A stretch of 64,000 nt of DNA from Deltaproteobacteria bacterium (lineage in GTDB: Bacteria > Myxococcota_C > UBA6777): positions 62,001 through 126,000 of the forward strand of contig SBHC01000059.1 in NCBI GenBank assembly GCA_006226375.1. Direction: 5' to 3'. A program made the position numbers and the translations under genes. The notes under the pieces are model-generated. The model worked only from the letters and a program-made list of their open reading frames with translations, was not told the origin of the DNA and did no database searches. This document shows, piece after piece, positions 60,001 to 64,000 of the stretch. Every line of letters starts with the position of its first letter. Positions within the stretch are counted from its first letter, which is position 1.

Positions 60001-63000
60001 AGGATGCAGATTGTCCCACCGGTCAAACCTGTCAATCCGGAACCTGCGTGCCTCCTGTTGGAACTTGCACCAAAGACAGCGATTGTGCGCCCAACGAGAC
60101 GTGTGTGGGGGGCTCTTGCCAGTCCGCTGGACCAAGAACCTGTGTCGCGACGGCCCAGTGCCAGTCTGGTGAAAACTGCATCTTTGGTTCGTGTACAAAG
60201 TCGTGTACGACCAACAGCCAATGCTCCGGTGGTACCTCGTGTTGGCAAGGATATTGTCTCTTCCCAGGTCAGACATGTACGAGCCAGAGCCAGTGTGCGC
60301 CAGGTGAAGATTGTATTCAGGGTCAATGTGGACTCAAAGTTCCTTCGTGTACCAAAGACGCAGATTGCAACTCCAGCGTGGGTGAGACCTGCCAAAGCGG
60401 CGTATGTGCTCCTCAGCCACCACCTTCTTGCACCAAGGACAGCGACTGTCAGCAAGGTGAAACGTGTCAAAACGGTTTCTGTGGTCCCAAGCCACCTACG
60501 TTCTGTACCAAAGACAGCGACTGCGCGACCAACGAGACTTGTCAGGCAGGGACATGTGCGCCCAAGCCTGCAAGCTGTACAAAGGACGCAGACTGTCCAC
60601 CGGGCCAAACCTGTCAGAACAATGCATGTGTGAACCCAGCTCCCACATCCTGTCAATCAAGCAATCAGTGTCCGACCGGCCAGAGCTGTGTTCAAGGACT
60701 CTGCTCCGCGGCGTGTACACAAAACTCCCAGTGCAGCAACGGACAATCGTGCTGGCAAGGGTACTGCTCGTTCCCAGGAGCGAGTTGCACCAGCAACAGC
60801 AACTGCTCCAACGGTGAAACCTGCGTGGATTCCTTCTGTGGTGTTCCATTGTCCAAGTGTACGAAGGATGCGGATTGTTCGGCGGGTGAAAAGTGTGTCC
60901 GAAGTCTTTGTGAGGTGCCTCCACCCACGCCATGTACAAAGGACGCAGACTGTCAAACCAATGAGACATGCCAGGGTGGTTTCTGTGGACCCAACGTGAA
61001 TCCCTCGTGCACGAAGGACGCAGACTGCCAGAGCAACGAGACTTGCGTCGGTGGATTTTGTACTCCAAAGAGCACAACCTGCACCAAGGATGCGGACTGT
61101 CCCACCGGTCAAACCTGTCAGGCTGGCACGTGTGCTACACCTCAGCCTCAACCTTGTACAGGCAGCAGCACATGTCCGACCGGTCAGGTGTGTGTGACAG
61201 GCCAGTGCTCAGGGCCTTGCACAAGCAACAGCCAATGCTCCGGCGGTCAACAGTGTCTCCAAGGTTACTGCGCGTATCCTGGCGCCAGTTGTACAAGCAC
61301 CAGCAATTGTGCACCAGGTGAAGTCTGCGTGTCCGGGACATGCACGGCTTCCATTACCAAGTGCACCAGCAACAGCAACTGCTCCAACGGTGAGGTTTGT
61401 GTGCGCGGCATTTGTGAGACACCGCCTCCCACATCTTGTACCAAAGATGCGGATTGTCAGAGCAACGAAACCTGTCAAAATGGCGCTTGTACACCCAATC
61501 CAACGGTGTGTACAAAGGATGCGGATTGTGGTTCTGGTTTGGTTTGTCAGAGCGGAACCTGTTTGCCGCCCACCACATCCTGTACGAAAGATGCGGATTG
61601 TCCGACCGGTCAAGTGTGTCTGACAGGGACTTGTGGCATCCCACAATGTACGAAGGATGCAGACTGTCAAAGCAGCGAGTCTTGCCAGAACAACATGTGT
61701 GTGCCGAAGATTACGACCTGTACGAAGGATGCGGATTGTCCGACCGGCCAGGTTTGCATCTCGGGAGCCTGTGGACAAGCACCTCCAGGTAGCTGCACCA
61801 AAGATGCGGACTGTCAAAGCAGCGAGTCCTGCGTCAACAACATGTGCGTACCGAAGGTTACGACCTGTACGAAGGATGCGGATTGCTCCAACGGCGAGGT
61901 TTGCATCGGAGGCGTATGCGGTCAGGCACCTCCAGGAAGTTGTACCAAAGATGCCGATTGCCAAACCGGTCAGTTGTGCATCGCCAACAACTGTGTCACT
62001 CCACAATGCACAAAGGATGCGGACTGTCCCACGGGCCAAACTTGTCAGGGGGGAGCTTGTCTGATTCCTCAGCCTACCTTCTGTCAGAGCGGCAACGATT
62101 GTCCTTCGGGTGAAGCTTGCATTGCCGGAGTGTGCTCCAAAGCCTGCACAAGCAACAGCCAGTGCAGCAGTCCTGCCATCTGCGCTCAAGGATTCTGCAA
62201 GAACGCCAGCGGAACTTGTACGACCAACAGCAATTGTGCGCCGGGTGAGGTTTGTTCTTCAGGCCAATGTGTGATGGGTACGACGTCGTGTACAGGCAAC
62301 AGCCAATGCAACAGCGGTGAGCAGTGTGTTCGTGGGATTTGCGAGATTCCACCTCCCACCACATGCACGAGCAACAGCCAATGCAAGTCGCGTGAAACTT
62401 GCGTGTCGGGACTTTGCCAGCCTGGAACCCCCACATCTTGCACCACCAACAGCCAGTGTACCGGCGGTTTGATCTGTGTCTTCGGGCTGTGCCGTCAGGC
62501 TTGCACCCAAGACAGCCAGTGCCTGACTGGGGAACTCTGTCTGCAAACCTTCTGCAGCAACCCAGGCACCAGCTGTACAAGCAACAGCCAATGTCAATCG
62601 TTTGAAGTGTGTGAAAAGAGCACCTGCACCACGCGCATTGCCACGTGTACAAACACGAGCCAGTGCAGTCAGGGTGAAACCTGTCAGAATGGACTGTGTC
62701 TGCCCTCTGCTGGAACACCTTGTACGACCAACAACGATTGCTCCCAAGGCGAAGTGTGTCAGGGTGGTACCTGTCAGCAGTCCGCGGGATGTACCACGAA
62801 CAACGACTGCAACTCCGGTGAACTGTGCATCGGAAGCAGCTGCCAGCAGGCGCCCACAACGTGTACAAGCAACAGCAACTGTACAAACAACCAAGTTTGT
62901 TACAACAGCAGCTTCTGTGGACCGCAGCTGCCGACATGCACAAGCAACGCAAACTGTACAATGATTCCAAACTCAACGTGCTCCAACGGTCGTTGCACCC

Positions 63001-63086
63001 TGACGATTCAATCCTGCACCACGACCAGTCAGTGTGGTACGGGCAAGCAGTGCTTCAACGGATCGTGTTATCCCCCTGGTCCCTAA
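57078..63086 (+). CDS. 2002-residue cysteine-repeat lipoprotein
   Basis: The ATG at 57078 is preceded at once by AGGAGG; an upstream in-frame ATG at 57033 is less likely. The lipoprotein signal ends in AVAC, and the rest is almost wholly four-cysteine units of about 20-25 residues. Up to about residue 950 they pair into a ~42-residue, eight-cysteine repeat ('DCRTSSDCSNGQVCTQNKCAACKSDSECGTGELCIQGAC') like that of the fibrinogen-tipped lipoprotein at 11.5-15 kb. The second half is built from 'CTKDADC..GQ.C..G.C' units, interrupted about five times by a related 'TNSQCSGGQSCWQGYC.FPG' super-unit. It has no terminal domain and ends 'CYPPGP'. A rigid surface filament or spacer role is inferred. Confidence 0.85.
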   Translation: MSAPVFRSWLRVLVLCLLPVSALAVACSGGAGLGEKCAVSGDCKDGLQCNSNVCSNPTDCGNGTCNGTENCGTCPADCACPSGETCQNNQCTGTTQCKSASDCKGGQLCKDEKCVEPACKSASDCKDGETCTDGECKPDNSNTCQEDKDCVGGKICKNNKCEDPDCAGDKDCTNNDICKEGRCVAGCGDDTACQNGEICENGRCQEPVCDQQKTCPGGQVCDKGRCRPCQSDSECGTGEVCEANACKAGCRDDKGCQNNQKCDTATNQCVECLQSSDCKDGKICTNNSCQPCAADQDCGTDQLCESGKCITGNCRADSDCQNGQVCKSNTCDACSNDQECGGQGSICEAGKCGPGCRKDSECKQGQTCDSGTKQCKGCSNNGDCQNGQVCKSQLCVACSNDQECGAGNLCLNQVCTPGDCRTSSDCSNGQVCTQNKCAACKSDSECGTGELCIQGACRKADCKVDADCASKGQLCKNFTCSDCASDSECGTGKLCESKKCIVGDCRASSDCSAGLVCKGNKCVTCSFNSDCATNEICESGRCGKPQCTKSADCTGGQICKSNKCVNCSADSDCASAEVCSNGRCITPQCKQRSECSGGQVCKSFQCVNCTANSDCLQRETCTNGRCTQQSQCTTNADCTSGQVCKSQQCVNCTANSDCNTGETCQGGRCSAPTQCSKNSDCNNGEICKSNQCAPCNSNSECGTGQVCSNGGCLTPQCTTTKDCNNGQVCKQFACTACTADSDCNTGETCQAGRCGIKPQCTTTVDCSGGKVCKSGQCVACTQDSECLTGNLCTQGVCTKACNSNTDCQNGQVCKAQRCEACTSTNDCTAPQQCLGGKCSQVACTVNPDCTGGKVCKSGQCVPCQASSDCQQGETCQNGACAVPQPTCTQRTDCNNGQVCKSGACVNCTSKADCFTQEACVAGRCTPSIPCTSNGDCPTGQACKSGQCGACTQTSDCDQGQTCTNGICGGSTSCTKDADCPTGQTCQSGTCVPPVGTCTKDSDCAPNETCVGGSCQSAGPRTCVATAQCQSGENCIFGSCTKSCTTNSQCSGGTSCWQGYCLFPGQTCTSQSQCAPGEDCIQGQCGLKVPSCTKDADCNSSVGETCQSGVCAPQPPPSCTKDSDCQQGETCQNGFCGPKPPTFCTKDSDCATNETCQAGTCAPKPASCTKDADCPPGQTCQNNACVNPAPTSCQSSNQCPTGQSCVQGLCSAACTQNSQCSNGQSCWQGYCSFPGASCTSNSNCSNGETCVDSFCGVPLSKCTKDADCSAGEKCVRSLCEVPPPTPCTKDADCQTNETCQGGFCGPNVNPSCTKDADCQSNETCVGGFCTPKSTTCTKDADCPTGQTCQAGTCATPQPQPCTGSSTCPTGQVCVTGQCSGPCTSNSQCSGGQQCLQGYCAYPGASCTSTSNCAPGEVCVSGTCTASITKCTSNSNCSNGEVCVRGICETPPPTSCTKDADCQSNETCQNGACTPNPTVCTKDADCGSGLVCQSGTCLPPTTSCTKDADCPTGQVCLTGTCGIPQCTKDADCQSSESCQNNMCVPKITTCTKDADCPTGQVCISGACGQAPPGSCTKDADCQSSESCVNNMCVPKVTTCTKDADCSNGEVCIGGVCGQAPPGSCTKDADCQTGQLCIANNCVTPQCTKDADCPTGQTCQGGACLIPQPTFCQSGNDCPSGEACIAGVCSKACTSNSQCSSPAICAQGFCKNASGTCTTNSNCAPGEVCSSGQCVMGTTSCTGNSQCNSGEQCVRGICEIPPPTTCTSNSQCKSRETCVSGLCQPGTPTSCTTNSQCTGGLICVFGLCRQACTQDSQCLTGELCLQTFCSNPGTSCTSNSQCQSFEVCEKSTCTTRIATCTNTSQCSQGETCQNGLCLPSAGTPCTTNNDCSQGEVCQGGTCQQSAGCTTNNDCNSGELCIGSSCQQAPTTCTSNSNCTNNQVCYNSSFCGPQLPTCTSNANCTMIPNSTCSNGRCTLTIQSCTTTSQCGTGKQCFNGSCYPPGP
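61647..61940 (+). repeat. 147-bp tandem duplication inside the cysteine-repeat gene
   Basis: Bases 61647-61793 and 61794-61940 encode two consecutive 49-residue units (CTKDADCQSSESC.NNMCVPK.TTCTKDADC..G.VCI.G.CGQAPPGS). They differ at few positions, and the next unit starts in register at 61941. It is the clearest sign of recent unequal exchange within the gene. Confidence 0.8.
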
Positions 63087-63127
63087 CCTCCCTCTTGTCC
63101 CTCCACTCTTGTTGCGAGCAAGCCCGC

Positions 63128-64000
63128 ATGATTCATCATCACACGTGTTGTCTTTGTGAAGCCAACTGCGGTTTGTTGGTGGAGCACGATGGCGAGAAGG
63201 TCCTCTCGATCCGTGGGAACCCGGATGACGTCCTGAGCCAGGGGTACATTTGCCCGAAGGCTACGGCGCTGCAAGACCTTCATGAAGATCCAGACCGACT
63301 GCGACAGCCCATGCGTCGGGACGGTGACTCGTGGAGTCCTGTTTCCTGGGAGGAGGCGATGGAGGAGGCTGCCTCTCGTCTTCACCAGATCCAGGAAGCA
63401 CACGGTCGGGATGCTGTCGCTCTCTATGTCGGCAATCCTACAGTGCACAACTACGCTAGCGCCCTCGCGTTGACGTTCTTTCGCGACGTGCTCAACACGC
63501 GCAACGCTTTTTCAGCGACGTCAGCGGATCAACTGCCTCACATGCTCGCAGGGTTTCTGATGTTTGGGCACCAGCTCTTACTCCCTGTGCCTGACCTGGA
63601 ACGCACTGATCTTCTTTTGATTCTTGGCGGCAACCCTCTGGTGTCCAACGGTAGCATCATGACCGCTCCAAACATGCGGCGTCGGCTGAAGCAGATCCAA
63701 GAGCGTGGTGGCGCTGTGGTTGTGTTGGACCCTCGGAAAACACAGACGGCTGCTCTGGCTGATGAACACCACTTCGTTCGCCCTGGGAGTGACGCGTTGG
63801 TTCTGCTCGCCTTGCTCCATACAGTCTTTGCCGAAGGCCGAGTGGATGAAGGCGCGTGGCGTTCGTTCTCCAAGGGGTTGGAGCAGGTTGAAACGTTGGT
63901 CCAGGCTTTTCCTCCGGAGAGAGTGGCGGAGGCGACGGGTGTCGATGCTGGAACGCTTCGTGCGTTGGCGTTGCGGCTTTGTGATACGCCGAGGGCTGCT
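63128..64000 (+). CDS. Molybdopterin oxidoreductase, 5' part (runs off the window)
   Basis: The open frame continues past the window end; 291 codons are visible. Near the N-terminus is the 4Fe-4S motif 'CCLCEANCGL...GYICPKA' (C-x2-C-x3-C...C), followed by 'RLRQPMRRDGDSWSPVSWEEAMEEAASRL'. This is the standard opening of the molybdopterin bis-MGD oxidoreductase family (formate dehydrogenase, nitrate reductase and related). 'LLLILGGNPLVSNGS' and 'VVVLDPRKTQTAALAD' further match the MGD-binding region. No Tat signal is seen, so it may be cytoplasmic. The substrate cannot be decided from this part. The ribosome site is weak, and the gene begins 41 bp after the lipoprotein stop. Confidence 0.88.
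   Translation, partial: MIHHHTCCLCEANCGLLVEHDGEKVLSIRGNPDDVLSQGYICPKATALQDLHEDPDRLRQPMRRDGDSWSPVSWEEAMEEAASRLHQIQEAHGRDAVALYVGNPTVHNYASALALTFFRDVLNTRNAFSATSADQLPHMLAGFLMFGHQLLLPVPDLERTDLLLILGGNPLVSNGSIMTAPNMRRRLKQIQERGGAVVVLDPRKTQTAALADEHHFVRPGSDALVLLALLHTVFAEGRVDEGAWRSFSKGLEQVETLVQAFPPERVAEATGVDAGTLRALALRLCDTPRAA

Noticed and set aside
59103-60656. Antisense frame of 517 codons opposite the 2002-residue lipoprotein
   Set aside because: Repeat-derived shadow with no start signals; the sense strand has lipobox, ribosome site and consistent cysteine spacing.
57078-63086. Possible CRISPR or satellite array because of many short DNA repeats
   Set aside because: The repeats are in-frame codons for cysteine modules, vary in spacing and third positions, and have no spacer/repeat structure.

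Overview
The window looks like chromosomal DNA from a member of the Myxococcota or a related deltaproteobacterial lineage. The grounds are Ser/Thr kinases next to an FHA-type sigma-54 activator, MopE-like 'CDGxDNDCDG' repeats, Stig1-like repeats, very large cysteine-rich lipoproteins, and one MYXO-CTERM-like C-terminal anchor. By eye the base composition is moderate in GC. I recognised no rRNA, tRNA, CRISPR array or insertion sequence.

Layout. 1-3195: the two genes of a bacterial ATP-citrate lyase (aclB-aclA, minus strand). 3.7-10.2 kb: two small envelope proteins, a HTH protein overlapping a membrane protein gene, then topB and ung converging. 10.4-15 kb: two cysteine-rich lipoproteins, the larger ending in a fibrinogen-like domain. 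15.2-22.5 kb: a signalling block with two Ser/Thr kinases (one fused to PEGA and FGE-sulfatase-like domains), a convergent FHA-AAA+-Fis sigma-54 activator, and beside it a compact transcription unit. That unit has three 23-bp-spaced direct repeats, a near-perfect sigma-54 promoter, two tandem ORFs of only 16 codons and a hairpin terminator. A small membrane protein gene faces the other way. 22.5-30 kb: LON-domain protein, an unknown protein, then a minus-strand series livH-livM-cca-CPBP protease-CvpA. 30-33 kb: a nuclease/phosphatase-fold lipoprotein and a long-chain acyl-CoA synthetase. 33.1-53.5 kb: five collinear minus-strand genes for very large secreted cysteine-rich proteins. 53.8-56.7 kb: livG, livF and a LivK-like binding lipoprotein. 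57-63 kb: a 2002-residue cysteine-repeat lipoprotein. 63.1 kb to the end: the start of a molybdopterin oxidoreductase.

How the genes fit together. The liv genes at both ends of the 20-kb lipoprotein cluster plus the acyl-CoA ligase would together make one branched-chain amino-acid or amide type ABC importer, so the cluster looks inserted into an older liv/fadD locus. The secreted proteins combine disulfide-rich stalks with recognition folds (fibrinogen-like, C1q-like), which suggests surface contact with other cells or polymers. The best candidate for an undescribed system is the kinase / FHA-activator / sigma-54 micro-ORF block at 15.2-22.5 kb. The two giant paralogous lipoproteins, with long helices around a hydrophobic segment, are the second candidate.
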